22,087 bases of DNA from Phycisphaeraceae bacterium. Its GTDB lineage: Bacteria > Planctomycetota > Phycisphaerae > Phycisphaerales > Zrk34. Both the position numbers and the translations under genes were made by a program. Positions 7,677 through 15,558 of the stretch are shown in pieces. The stretch spans positions 1-22,087 of the forward strand of contig JANQJT010000095.1 of the NCBI GenBank assembly GCA_028281485.1. The letters are read 5' to 3'. Within the stretch, counting starts at the first letter, position 1; each line of letters begins with the position of its first letter. The notes below the pieces were generated by a model that saw nothing but the letters and a program-made list of their open reading frames with translations, had not been told where the DNA came from and did no database searches.

Positions 7677-8171
7677 ATGGCAGATGAAACACCAAGCAGC
7701 ATCAGCCAGGCGCTGGGGCGCATCCCCGGCAGCATCTTTATCATGACATCGCATCACGAGGAGCGCAACCGCGGCGTGATGGTCAGCTGGGTGCAACAGC
7801 TCTCGACCGATCCGCCGATGGTGATGATCGCGCTGCCCAAGGGTCGGCCGATCGTGCCGCTGCTGCACGACTCTCACGCGTTCGCCCTCTGCCAGGTCGC
7901 CTCGAGCGATCGACTCACCCAGAAGATCTTCCGCGACGGCATCGACGCCGGCGAGAATCCCTTCGAGGCCATGGACATCAAGCGCGGCCCGACCGGCTCG
8001 CCCATCATCGCGCGCGCCCTGGCCTGGATGGACTGTGAGATGATCCGACACATCGACGTCGACGGCGACCACGACATCTACGTCGGCCTGGTCCGCAAAG
8101 CCGAGGTCAAGGATGACCGCGACGACGAGGTCATCATCAAGCTCCGACCCAACGGCCTGAACCACCACTAA
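7677..8171 (+). CDS. flavin reductase-like FMN-binding domain protein
   Basis: The 164-residue protein fits the split-barrel flavin-reductase-like family: an N-terminal helix SQALGRIPGSIFIMT, the strand GVMVSWVQQLSTDPPMVMIAL, then PIVPLLHDSHAFALCQV and a C-terminal strand DHDIYVGLVRKAEV. Members bind FMN and either reduce it with NAD(P)H or use it as a redox cofactor. I chose the start at 7677 (MADETPSS) because AAAGGTGG lies a few bases before it and a promoter is visible at 7626-7655; the longer in-frame ORF from 7593 runs through that promoter. It stands between aroC and truA with its own likely promoter. Its physiological substrate is unknown. Confidence 0.82.
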   Translation: MADETPSSISQALGRIPGSIFIMTSHHEERNRGVMVSWVQQLSTDPPMVMIALPKGRPIVPLLHDSHAFALCQVASSDRLTQKIFRDGIDAGENPFEAMDIKRGPTGSPIIARALAWMDCEMIRHIDVDGDHDIYVGLVRKAEVKDDRDDEVIIKLRPNGLNHH

Positions 8172-8204
8172 CCCCTTGCCCGTGTATCTCGGCCCTTCAG
8201 CCGC

Positions 8205-8216
8205 TACGCTATCGCC
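8205..8216 (+). promoter_or_regulatory. -10 element of truA, apparently leaderless start
   Basis: TACGCT (8205-8210) is followed by exactly 6 nt and then the ATG at 8217, so transcription would begin at or next to the start codon. No Shine-Dalgarno is present. The -35 is poor. Confidence 0.4.
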
Positions 8217-8969
8217 ATGCGCTACAAGCTCACCATTGCCTACGACGGATCGGCTTTCCACGGCTGGCAGGAACAGACCGCCGAAGACGGCGCGCCGCTG
8301 CGGACCGTGCAGGGCGTGGTGCGCAGCACGCTCCAGCAGGTCATCGGTCAACCGCTCACGCTCATCGGCGCCAGCCGCACCGACACCGGCGTGCACGCGG
8401 TCGGACAGGTCGCGCACTTCGACGCCGACCTGCGCATCCCCCTCGACCGCCTGCCCATGGCCATCAACAGCCGCCTGCCCAACGACGTGGAAATCCGCGA
8501 GGCGGTCATCGTCGACAATGACTTCGACGCCATCTCAGGCGCCAAGGAAAAACAGTACCGCTACCGCATCTGGAACAGCACGCACCGCCCCCTCGCCCTG
8601 CGACACACCGTCTACCACTGCTGGCTGAACCTGGACCTCGACCGCATGCGCGACGCCGCCGGCCGACTCATCGGCACGCACGACTTCGAGTCGTTCGCCA
8701 ACACCGCGCACGGTCGCACGACCACCGTCCGCACCATCACCGACTGCCGCGTCGAACCCGGCGACGACCCCGAGCTGCACGTGATCGTCGCGGGCACGGG
8801 TTTTCTCTACAACATGGTGCGCATCATCGTCGGCACGCTGATCGAGGTGGGCAGGGGGCACTGGGAGCCGGACCATGTCGACGCGCTGCTGGCCGAGCCC
8901 GACCGCGCCAAGGCCGGCCCCACCATCGAACCGGGCGGTCTCTGCCTCGAGTGGATCCGCTACGACTGA
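8217..8969 (+). CDS. truA: tRNA pseudouridine(38-40) synthase
   Basis: TruA isomerises uridines 38, 39 and 40 in the anticodon arm of many tRNAs. The 250-residue product shows the N-terminal strand YKLTIAYDGSAFHGWQ, the catalytic motif GASRTDTGVHA with Asp56, the segment KEKQYRYRI around residue 105, the second-half motif GTHDFESFANTA, and GFLYNMVRIIVGTL near the C-terminus, ending with a Gly-rich ligand loop. Length is normal for the family. The start is fixed by the conserved first strand directly after the ATG, which follows TACGCT by 6 nt. The next gene (GT4) starts 46 bp downstream and has its own promoter-like sequence. Confidence 0.96.
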   Translation: MRYKLTIAYDGSAFHGWQEQTAEDGAPLRTVQGVVRSTLQQVIGQPLTLIGASRTDTGVHAVGQVAHFDADLRIPLDRLPMAINSRLPNDVEIREAVIVDNDFDAISGAKEKQYRYRIWNSTHRPLALRHTVYHCWLNLDLDRMRDAAGRLIGTHDFESFANTAHGRTTTVRTITDCRVEPGDDPELHVIVAGTGFLYNMVRIIVGTLIEVGRGHWEPDHVDALLAEPDRAKAGPTIEPGGLCLEWIRYD

Positions 8970-8977
8970 TCACCCGT

Positions 8978-9006
8978 TAGACATTTACCCGCCCGCAACA
9001 CACAAT
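8978..9006 (+). promoter_or_regulatory. promoter candidate for the GT4 glycosyltransferase gene
   Basis: TAGACA (8978-8983) and CACAAT (9001-9006) are separated by 17 bp, in the 46-bp gap after truA. The -10 lies 9 nt before the ATG at 9016, giving a leader of only about 3 nt and no Shine-Dalgarno. Confidence 0.5.
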
Positions 9007-9015
9007 CGTGCCTAC

Positions 9016-10176
9016 ATGAAGATCATCCACTTCATCACCCGGCTCATCCTCGGCGGCGCCCAGGAAAACACCATCCTCACCGTGCGCGGCCAACAGGAAG
9101 CCGGCCACGACGTCACCCTCGCGTTCGGGCCGATCTACGGCCCCGAGGGCTCGCTGCTCAAACAGGCCCGCGAAACCGGTGCACGCTGTGTCGAGCTCTC
9201 CGCCATGCGCCGCGCCGTCAACCCGTGGCACGACCTGCGCGGCTATCGCCAGTGCCTCAAGCTCATCGACAAGATCAAGCCTCACGTCGTGCACACCCAT
9301 TCCTCCAAGGCGGGCATCCTCGGCCGCGCCGCGGCGTGGAAACGCAAGGTGCCCGTCGTCGTCCACACGATCCACGGCCTGCCGTTCCATCCGTTCCTGC
9401 CGGCATGGAAGAACCGCGTGTACATCGCCTTGGAACGCTGGGCCGCGCGGCGTTGTCACCACATCGTCACCGTCGCCGATTCGATGATCGAACAGGCCGT
9501 CGACGCAGGCGTGGGCCGAGCGGACCAGTACACCACCGTCTACAGCGGCATGGAACTCGAGCCCTACATCGAGGCGCCGCAGGACCGAGAGATCACGCGC
9601 GCCGAGCTGGGCTTTGACGATGACGACCTTGTCGTCGGCACCGTCGCGCGGCTGTCAGACCTGAAGGGACACGAAGACGTCATGGCCGGCATGGTGGAAC
9701 TGGTCAAGCAGCACCCGGGCCTGAAGCTGCTTTGGGTGGGCGACGGCTGGCTGCGACCGCGCCACGAGAAACAGCTCGGAGAAATGGGCATGGCCGACCG
9801 CGTGGTCATGACGGGGCTGATCCCGCCGCAGGACGTGCCGAAGATGATCCGCGCGATGGACCTGATGGTGCACCCCAGCTACCACGAGGGCCTGCCGCGT
9901 ACCGTGCCGCAGGCGCTGCTAACCGCCACGCCGGTCGTGGCCTATGATTGTGACGGCAGCCCCGAGGTGTGTATCCCCAACGAAACCGGTTACCTCGTGC
10001 CGACCGGCGACCGCGACAAGCTGCGCCAGGCCATCGACCAAGCCCTGGGCGACCTGTCCCGCGCCCGCGCCATGGCGACCGAAGGCCAATACCGCTGCAT
10101 CGAGCGTTTCGATTGGCGCAAGATGGTGAGCCGAATCGACCGGGTGTATCGTCAATACATTGGCCGCGAGGCCTGA
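9016..10176 (+). CDS. GT4 family glycosyltransferase
   Basis: The 386-residue GT-B enzyme has an N-terminal acceptor domain starting MKIIHFITRLILGGAQE, with VVHTHSSKAGILGR (~91-104) and HTIHGLPFH (~117-125). The nucleotide-sugar domain contains VARLSDLKGH (R212 and K217, diphosphate contacts), WVGDG (240-244) and VHPSYHEGLPRTVPQAL (~285-301). The usual E-x7-E motif is E291-x7-Q299, so the second Glu is Gln; this variant exists in some GT4 subfamilies. The enzyme should transfer a sugar from an NDP- or GDP-donor, probably to a surface glycan or glycolipid. I chose the ATG at 9016; the longer frame runs through truA. It ends 7 bp before the exported-protein gene, suggesting cotranscription. Donor and acceptor are unknown. 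Confidence 0.9.
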   Translation: MKIIHFITRLILGGAQENTILTVRGQQEAGHDVTLAFGPIYGPEGSLLKQARETGARCVELSAMRRAVNPWHDLRGYRQCLKLIDKIKPHVVHTHSSKAGILGRAAAWKRKVPVVVHTIHGLPFHPFLPAWKNRVYIALERWAARRCHHIVTVADSMIEQAVDAGVGRADQYTTVYSGMELEPYIEAPQDREITRAELGFDDDDLVVGTVARLSDLKGHEDVMAGMVELVKQHPGLKLLWVGDGWLRPRHEKQLGEMGMADRVVMTGLIPPQDVPKMIRAMDLMVHPSYHEGLPRTVPQALLTATPVVAYDCDGSPEVCIPNETGYLVPTGDRDKLRQAIDQALGDLSRARAMATEGQYRCIERFDWRKMVSRIDRVYRQYIGREA

Positions 10177-10183
10177 CACAATC

Positions 10184-12349
10184 ATGATCCGACGCGTCTT
10201 AATCCCGTGTTGTTTGCTGGCGACGCTTCTCTCGGCTCCGGGCGACGTGACAGGGCAGCTGCACCTCGACGCGCCGGCGATCCCCGAGCAACCCTACGAA
10301 CAGACGCTGAACTGGCTGGACGAACAAATCAGCTCGCGCTCGTCGCGGATGAACGGCCTGTCGGACGCGGACCGCGTCGTCCTCTCCTCCCAGCAGCAGT
10401 ACCGCCGTATCGCACGCCGCCTGCTGATCGTCGGACACGAGGCCGGGGCCGACGGCGCGATCGCGACGATGTCGGCGCAGATGTTGATCAACTCCGCCAA
10501 AACCTTCGACCAGCTGGTCGAACCGCTGCCCGATCGCGTTCGTGTGATGCTCAGCCAGCGGGAGATCGATCCACACGAGATGCAGGGCCTCAGTCAGGCC
10601 GTCCGGGCGTTGCGTCAATTCAACGCGTTCAACGATGTGCAGATCGACGCACTGACAGAGGCGAACGCCGAATCGGTTGACGCCTATCTCAAGCAGATGC
10701 TCGCACCGCTGGCCACCCTCGCCGTTCATCTCGACCACGGCTCACCACAGACCACATGGGTCTCGCTCTCAACCGGTACAACCAACGGGTATCGTCAGGC
10801 CAAGATTCTCCCCTCACACATCGCGGCGCTGCAACACCGCATCGATCAAACGCGGATGAACACCGCCCTGTGGGAACATCACGCGCAGATACTGGCCATG
10901 ATGCAGCGCGCGACCGATTCGCCGCATCTCCAGCCCCACCTGCAGATGTTCCATCGCGAGCTCAATCGCCTGCTCGATATCGAACAGACGCTCAACGATG
11001 CGGACTGGCTCACACCCGGCGCCCGCGGGGACCTCAAACGCCAGTCGGCCACCGCCGCGGTGCTGCTGAAAGACCCCGCGACGCGGGCCGAGGCGCATCG
11101 CATCATCGATCACCTGTCGCGCATGCTCGAAACCCTGCACGCGATCGACGGCGTCGCGACACACAACATCGACGTCGCGCCGATGCGAGACGTGCTCTTG
11201 ATCGCCTATCGCCTGTCCGAACAACCTCAAACCGCGCCAACCGCCGAGGCGCTGCTGGATTACCTGGAACGCCTCTGCGTCACCATCGATCAGCAGCAGC
11301 AGATGCGGCCCGACGACCTGCCGCTGGACATCCGCAAGGTCTTCAGCGTGATCCAACGACAGTACGCCGCGGAACAAAAGCACCTGATGATCACACTGCC
11401 GGCGCTGACGGCCGCCCCACACACGGTCACACAGCCGCGCTGGTCCGAACCGTTGGCACGCCTGGAGCGGCTGCACCAGCAGACCGTTCGACTCCACAGC
11501 GTGCCCCACTGGCTGGACCGCATGAACCGCCTCAACCCTCACGCCTCGCGCGGGCTCTACCAGCAATTGCGTCTGATCGCCGCCGACCTTCTCAACGAAC
11601 CCAACAACGCCGGCGCAGCCGAGGCACTCGACCAGCTCGAGCTGCAACTCACGCTCTTCGAGGCGTTGCCCTACGAATCACAGATCATCCCTTCCCACGC
11701 GTCGGTCTCCAAGCTTACCGGCGGCACGCTGCTCGACATTCAACAACAGCTATTCATCCTGCGCAGCCAGTGGGCGGCGGCCTGGTCGGCAGGCTCCGAT
11801 CCCAGCGTCTACGGCCAGCGCCTCATGCAGCTGCGCAGGCTCTATGTCTACATCCACAACACGCACGCACTGGTCAACAAACCCAAGTCATTGCACAAGC
11901 TGAACCGTTGGGCCGCCTGGGAGATGTCCACCGATGCGATCAAGCCCCTGATCGATGATCTGCCCGATCGGATCGAGGTCGCCTGTGGTTTGGCCGCGAC
12001 CGGACAGTGGGAGCAACTCGAAGCCGCGCTGGACGAACTCGACCAGGAAGCCGCCGTCGCGCGGCTCACCGCGCACCTGGCCGGTCGGATGTGCGACCCC
12101 ATGAAGGCCCAGCCTCCCGGTATGTCGGGCGTACTCGGCCAGTGCCTGTTCACACCCGATGAAAACGCGTTTGCATCGGACCAGCGACTCGCGATTGCGC
12201 AGCTATCGGTTCTGATCAACGCTGCCCACCAATCAGAGCAGACCGGTCGCGTTGACGCCGCCGACCGCCTGCGCCGCGCCGCCAACGAGCTGGCCGACCG
12301 GATCCTACGACAGCTCCACGTCAACCCGACCGGTGTCGATCATGTTTGA
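10184..12349 (+). CDS. large exported helical protein of unknown function
   Basis: The 721-residue product begins MIRR followed by a hydrophobic core (VLIPCCLLATLL) and a probable signal peptidase site near DVTG-QL, so it should leave the cytoplasm. The mature part is almost wholly alpha-helical by composition, rich in Leu, Gln, Arg, Asp and Ala, with many helix-length blocks and no further membrane segment. Two Cys (637 and 654) flank a Pro/Gly-rich turn near the C-terminus and could form a disulfide. I recognise no family. I chose the ATG at 10184, 7 bp after the GT4 stop, because it gives a clean signal peptide; an upstream in-frame start lies inside the GT4 gene. Its stop overlaps the nadD start by 8 nt. 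Confidence 0.85.
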   Translation: MIRRVLIPCCLLATLLSAPGDVTGQLHLDAPAIPEQPYEQTLNWLDEQISSRSSRMNGLSDADRVVLSSQQQYRRIARRLLIVGHEAGADGAIATMSAQMLINSAKTFDQLVEPLPDRVRVMLSQREIDPHEMQGLSQAVRALRQFNAFNDVQIDALTEANAESVDAYLKQMLAPLATLAVHLDHGSPQTTWVSLSTGTTNGYRQAKILPSHIAALQHRIDQTRMNTALWEHHAQILAMMQRATDSPHLQPHLQMFHRELNRLLDIEQTLNDADWLTPGARGDLKRQSATAAVLLKDPATRAEAHRIIDHLSRMLETLHAIDGVATHNIDVAPMRDVLLIAYRLSEQPQTAPTAEALLDYLERLCVTIDQQQQMRPDDLPLDIRKVFSVIQRQYAAEQKHLMITLPALTAAPHTVTQPRWSEPLARLERLHQQTVRLHSVPHWLDRMNRLNPHASRGLYQQLRLIAADLLNEPNNAGAAEALDQLELQLTLFEALPYESQIIPSHASVSKLTGGTLLDIQQQLFILRSQWAAAWSAGSDPSVYGQRLMQLRRLYVYIHNTHALVNKPKSLHKLNRWAAWEMSTDAIKPLIDDLPDRIEVACGLAATGQWEQLEAALDELDQEAAVARLTAHLAGRMCDPMKAQPPGMSGVLGQCLFTPDENAFASDQRLAIAQLSVLINAAHQSEQTGRVDAADRLRRAANELADRILRQLHVNPTGVDHV

Positions 12350-12974
12350 TCCCCGCCAGGCCGATGCGCTGGTGCTGTACGGCGGCACGTTCGATCCGCC
12401 CCACCACGCCCATGTCACGCTCCCACTCCACGTCGCCGAGCAAATCGGCGCCGATGGCATCCTCTTCATCCCCGCCGGTCAGCCCCCTCACAAGACCGAC
12501 AACCCCCCGACGGCCGCACATCACCGCCTCGCCATGCTCGAACTTGCGCTGGCCGATCGCGACCGCTGCGCGATCAGCACGTGGGAACTCGAGCGACCCG
12601 GTCCAAGCTACACCCACACCACGCTCACCCACCTGCGCGAGCAATTCGGACCGACCATCAAAATGCACCTGCTGATGGGCACGGACATGGCGCTCACGTT
12701 CAACACCTGGCATCGGTCTGACGAGATCGCGGCCCTGGCCGAGCCCATCGTGATGATCCGCCCGCCCACCGACGCCGCGGCCTTCCTGGATCGCATGCCC
12801 GCCGAAGAACGTGATATTTGGGCCGATCGACTGATCGAAGTCGACCCGATCGACATTTCCAGCACGGCGTTGCGCAAAGCGCTGACCGATAATACCCGTC
12901 TCGATTGGGTCGAAAAGACGGCCCATCCCGCCGTGCTGCAATACATCCGCGAGCACGGCTTATACCGGGTGTGA
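12342..12974 (+). CDS. nadD: nicotinate-nucleotide adenylyltransferase
   Basis: NadD makes nicotinic acid adenine dinucleotide from nicotinate mononucleotide and ATP, the adenylation step of NAD synthesis. The 210-residue protein has the nucleotidyltransferase motif GGTFDPPHHAH (14-24, a variant of GxFDPxHxGH with Ala for Gly), the NaMN-binding IPAGQPPHK (43-51), GTDMALTFNTWHR (113-125) and the C-terminal ATP motif ISSTALR (172-178). Length is typical. The ATG lies 8 nt inside the end of the exported-protein gene, in a different frame, which implies translational coupling. A position within a truA-GT4-exported protein-nadD run on the plus strand is unusual; bacterial nadD is more often near rsfS, obgE or proA. 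Confidence 0.95.
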   Translation: MFDPRQADALVLYGGTFDPPHHAHVTLPLHVAEQIGADGILFIPAGQPPHKTDNPPTAAHHRLAMLELALADRDRCAISTWELERPGPSYTHTTLTHLREQFGPTIKMHLLMGTDMALTFNTWHRSDEIAALAEPIVMIRPPTDAAAFLDRMPAEERDIWADRLIEVDPIDISSTALRKALTDNTRLDWVEKTAHPAVLQYIREHGLYRV

Positions 12975-13030
12975 GCCCGACCGCGACCGCTTATTTCCCC
13001 CTTCTTACATGCCGATGACACCAACAAGAT

Positions 13031-13049
13031 GGCGCGCGATCCGCGCGCC
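13031..13049. promoter_or_regulatory. GC-only inverted repeat GGCGCGCG-ATC-CGCGCGCC
   Basis: Perfect 8-bp arms around a 3-bp centre lie 25 bp before the GGDEF-family sensor gene and 56 bp after nadD. It could be an operator at the sensor promoter or a stable hairpin at the nadD 3' end. No T-tract follows, so intrinsic termination is unlikely. Confidence 0.4.
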
Positions 13050-13074
13050 GGGACGGTGAGAGATAGCGACTCCG

Positions 13075-15552
13075 ATGACCCAGCAGAAAGCTCGAAACTC
13101 TTTCGTATTACGCATCGTGCTCGCCTTCGGCGTCGGCGGGCTGATGATGACGTTCGGCCTGAGCGCGCTGGAGTATCGCCGCGCCAACGACGTCGCCCGA
13201 AACCAAACGAGCAGGCAAGTGCTCGAGACCTCGCGCAAGCTGCAGGAAACGCTGCTGCCGTTCCTCGACAATAATCAGCACGACTCGGTCCAGGACGTCA
13301 TCGACATCTACGCGGGCAACCCGCGCGTGATCGCCCTGCGTCTGCGCTACGATGAGTCTCAAACCTACACCGCGGGCTCATGGCCGAAGGACCTGAGCAC
13401 CGCGGCGGTGTGGACCGTCAACGAGTCAGGGACCAACACCTACGGCCAACTCGACCTGGGCCGCCCCACCGTGCTGGCTGTCTTGTTCGAACACGACGAT
13501 CACCACTGCCTGATCGAGACGCTGGTCAACGGCAAATACATCCAAACCGCCATCCGACGCCACGCCATCGAACGCCTGGCCGGACTGTGGATCGTCCTGG
13601 CTGTGCTGGCGCTGTTCGGACTGCTCATGCTGCGGCGCTGGTTCTCCGTGCCCATGTCGCGCCTGCTGCGTCTGGCATCCGACGACGCCGAGGCGGAAAG
13701 CTTCGAGAAGTTCGGCTCCGATACCGGCGGGGAGTTCGGTCAGCTCGCCGGGGCACTGGCCCACATGCTACGCAAGATCGACACGGTCACCGACGAGCTG
13801 CGCGCGCGCGAGCACGCCATGGAAGACCTGTTCCAGTCCGCTCCGTCGGCCTTATTGAGCGTCGGCAGCGACGGAAGGGTCTGCGACGCCAACAACAGCG
13901 CCGCGCTGCTGTTCGGCGTGAAGGACCCCGGCGCACTGATTGGCCGCGCCATCCTCGACTTCATCGTCAAACGCGACCGCGGCAGCTTCCGGCAGAGCAT
14001 CGATCGACTCGGGCTGGATCGCTCGACCCGCTGTGAGATGCAGTTCACGGTGGCCGGCTCGAAAACCATCGATGTCGCCGCCCAGTTCAACGGCCTGTAC
14101 TCCCGCGACGATCAGCTCGAACGCGTACGGATCGCGCTGGCGGACATCAGCGAATCCAAGCGATTGCTCCGTGAGATCACCGAGCACAAGCAACTCATCG
14201 ACCTGGTCATCAATCACATGTCCGACGCGATCCTGCTGGTCTCCAACGAAGACCACAAGGTGCTGACGGTCAACCGGCGCCTGGCGATGCTGCTCAGCAG
14301 CACGCCCGACCTGCTCATGGGCACCCGCTACGATCCCAGCGATTTCTGGCGCACGCTCGGCCCCATCGACGACGACCTGTTCCGCTCACGCCTCGGCTAC
14401 GCGCTGGCCAATCCCGACCAGACACACCACGAGCGGTTCGAGGGTCGCAACGGCTCGTTCCAGTTCCGCATCGTCCCCGTCCAGAACCTCAGCGATCAGC
14501 CGCTCGCCCAGCTGTGGGTCGTGCAAGACGTCACCGCCGAGGTGCGCAGCCGATTCCTCTTTAAGCTGCAGGAGCGACAGCTCCGCACGCTGCAGATGAT
14601 GGGCGAGTCGCTCCACGACGCGCTCGATTTCGACGACCTGCTCAACACCACCGTTGGGACGCTGCCGGAGATGATGGGCATCGAGATCGCCGGCCTGGCG
14701 ATCCGGCACGACGGCCGCGCCGACCGCTGCAAGCAGGCGTTCAACGCCACCAGCGACTCGACCCCAATCCCCGCCGGTGGAGACCTCGCCGATGTGGTCC
14801 GCAACAACCTCATGCCCTCGATCCTCGAACACCGCGACACCAGCCACTGGACCGACCTGGCTTCGCACGGCCCATGGACCGAACCGTTCCGCCGACTCGG
14901 CATTGATTCGTTGGCAGCGACCGTCCTGACCGGCCGCAACCACACACAGGGCGTCCTTTGGATCGCCCGCCGCGGCGGCATGCCCATCGAAGACCACCAC
15001 CTGTTCCTGCTCGAGGCGCTGGCGCCGATGCTGGCGACCGCCCTGCAGAACGTGTCTTACGCCAGCCGCATGCGCCAGCTGAAGCTCATCGACAGCATCA
15101 CCGGCCTGCCCTGCTTCGATCAGTTCCCCGCCATCGCATCTGAGATGACGCGTCAGCCCGGCCCGTGGGCCACGCTCATGCTCGACATCGATCGCTGCTT
15201 CGACATCCACCGCCATCACGGCAAGGAAGCGGTGCACGCGGTGCTCCGCGCCATCGGCGAGATCATCCGCGACAGCAGTCGCGTGACCGATCACACGCTG
15301 CGCTTCGCGGAAGACCGCTTCGTGGTGCTCTGCCCCGGCGCGTCGCGTGAACCCGCCATGAATCTCGGTGAGCGCATCCGCAAGCGTGTCGAGGCGTTGA
15401 CGTTCCAGGGCAACGAGGCGCTCAAGATCACCTGTTCGATCGGCATCGTCGTCAGCCCCGGCGACAGCGCCGATCCGCAGGAGCTGGTCGAACTCGCCGA
15501 GAGCCGCGTGCAGCAGGCGAAGTCCGCCGGCCGAAACACCGTCTGGGCCTGA
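13075..15552 (+). CDS. membrane sensor HAMP-PAS-PAS-GAF with degenerate GGDEF domain
   Basis: The product has 825 residues. Order: TM1 (~8-27), an extracytoplasmic sensor segment (~35-165), TM2 (~168-190), HAMP (~190-243), PAS (~250-360), a second PAS (~371-490), GAF-like (~500-665) and GGDEF (~672-825). The catalytic signature is AEDRF (745-749) instead of GGDEF. The guanine-contact region after the metal motif DID (704-706) is also altered (H712, R713 where N and D are usual), so cyclase activity is very unlikely. R736-V-T-D739 lies exactly five residues before AEDRF, the geometry of the c-di-GMP inhibitory I-site, so it may work as a c-di-GMP receptor or as a signalling partner. A GATAGC -10-like box ends 7 nt before the ATG. 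It is convergent with the SRAP gene, 6 bp apart. Confidence 0.88.
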   Translation: MTQQKARNSFVLRIVLAFGVGGLMMTFGLSALEYRRANDVARNQTSRQVLETSRKLQETLLPFLDNNQHDSVQDVIDIYAGNPRVIALRLRYDESQTYTAGSWPKDLSTAAVWTVNESGTNTYGQLDLGRPTVLAVLFEHDDHHCLIETLVNGKYIQTAIRRHAIERLAGLWIVLAVLALFGLLMLRRWFSVPMSRLLRLASDDAEAESFEKFGSDTGGEFGQLAGALAHMLRKIDTVTDELRAREHAMEDLFQSAPSALLSVGSDGRVCDANNSAALLFGVKDPGALIGRAILDFIVKRDRGSFRQSIDRLGLDRSTRCEMQFTVAGSKTIDVAAQFNGLYSRDDQLERVRIALADISESKRLLREITEHKQLIDLVINHMSDAILLVSNEDHKVLTVNRRLAMLLSSTPDLLMGTRYDPSDFWRTLGPIDDDLFRSRLGYALANPDQTHHERFEGRNGSFQFRIVPVQNLSDQPLAQLWVVQDVTAEVRSRFLFKLQERQLRTLQMMGESLHDALDFDDLLNTTVGTLPEMMGIEIAGLAIRHDGRADRCKQAFNATSDSTPIPAGGDLADVVRNNLMPSILEHRDTSHWTDLASHGPWTEPFRRLGIDSLAATVLTGRNHTQGVLWIARRGGMPIEDHHLFLLEALAPMLATALQNVSYASRMRQLKLIDSITGLPCFDQFPAIASEMTRQPGPWATLMLDIDRCFDIHRHHGKEAVHAVLRAIGEIIRDSSRVTDHTLRFAEDRFVVLCPGASREPAMNLGERIRKRVEALTFQGNEALKITCSIGIVVSPGDSADPQELVELAESRVQQAKSAGRNTVWA

Positions 15553-15558
15553 CACCGC

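Noticed and set aside
6828..8417. 529-codon minus-strand open frame across aroC, the flavin-reductase-like gene and truA
   Set aside because: It is antisense to three genes with clear family motifs, and its composition (many Val, Asp, Gly, His and Ala) is that of a mirror frame in GC-rich DNA.
14386..15555. 389-codon minus-strand open frame opposite the sensor gene
   Set aside because: A shadow of the GAF-GGDEF region with no recognisable motif.
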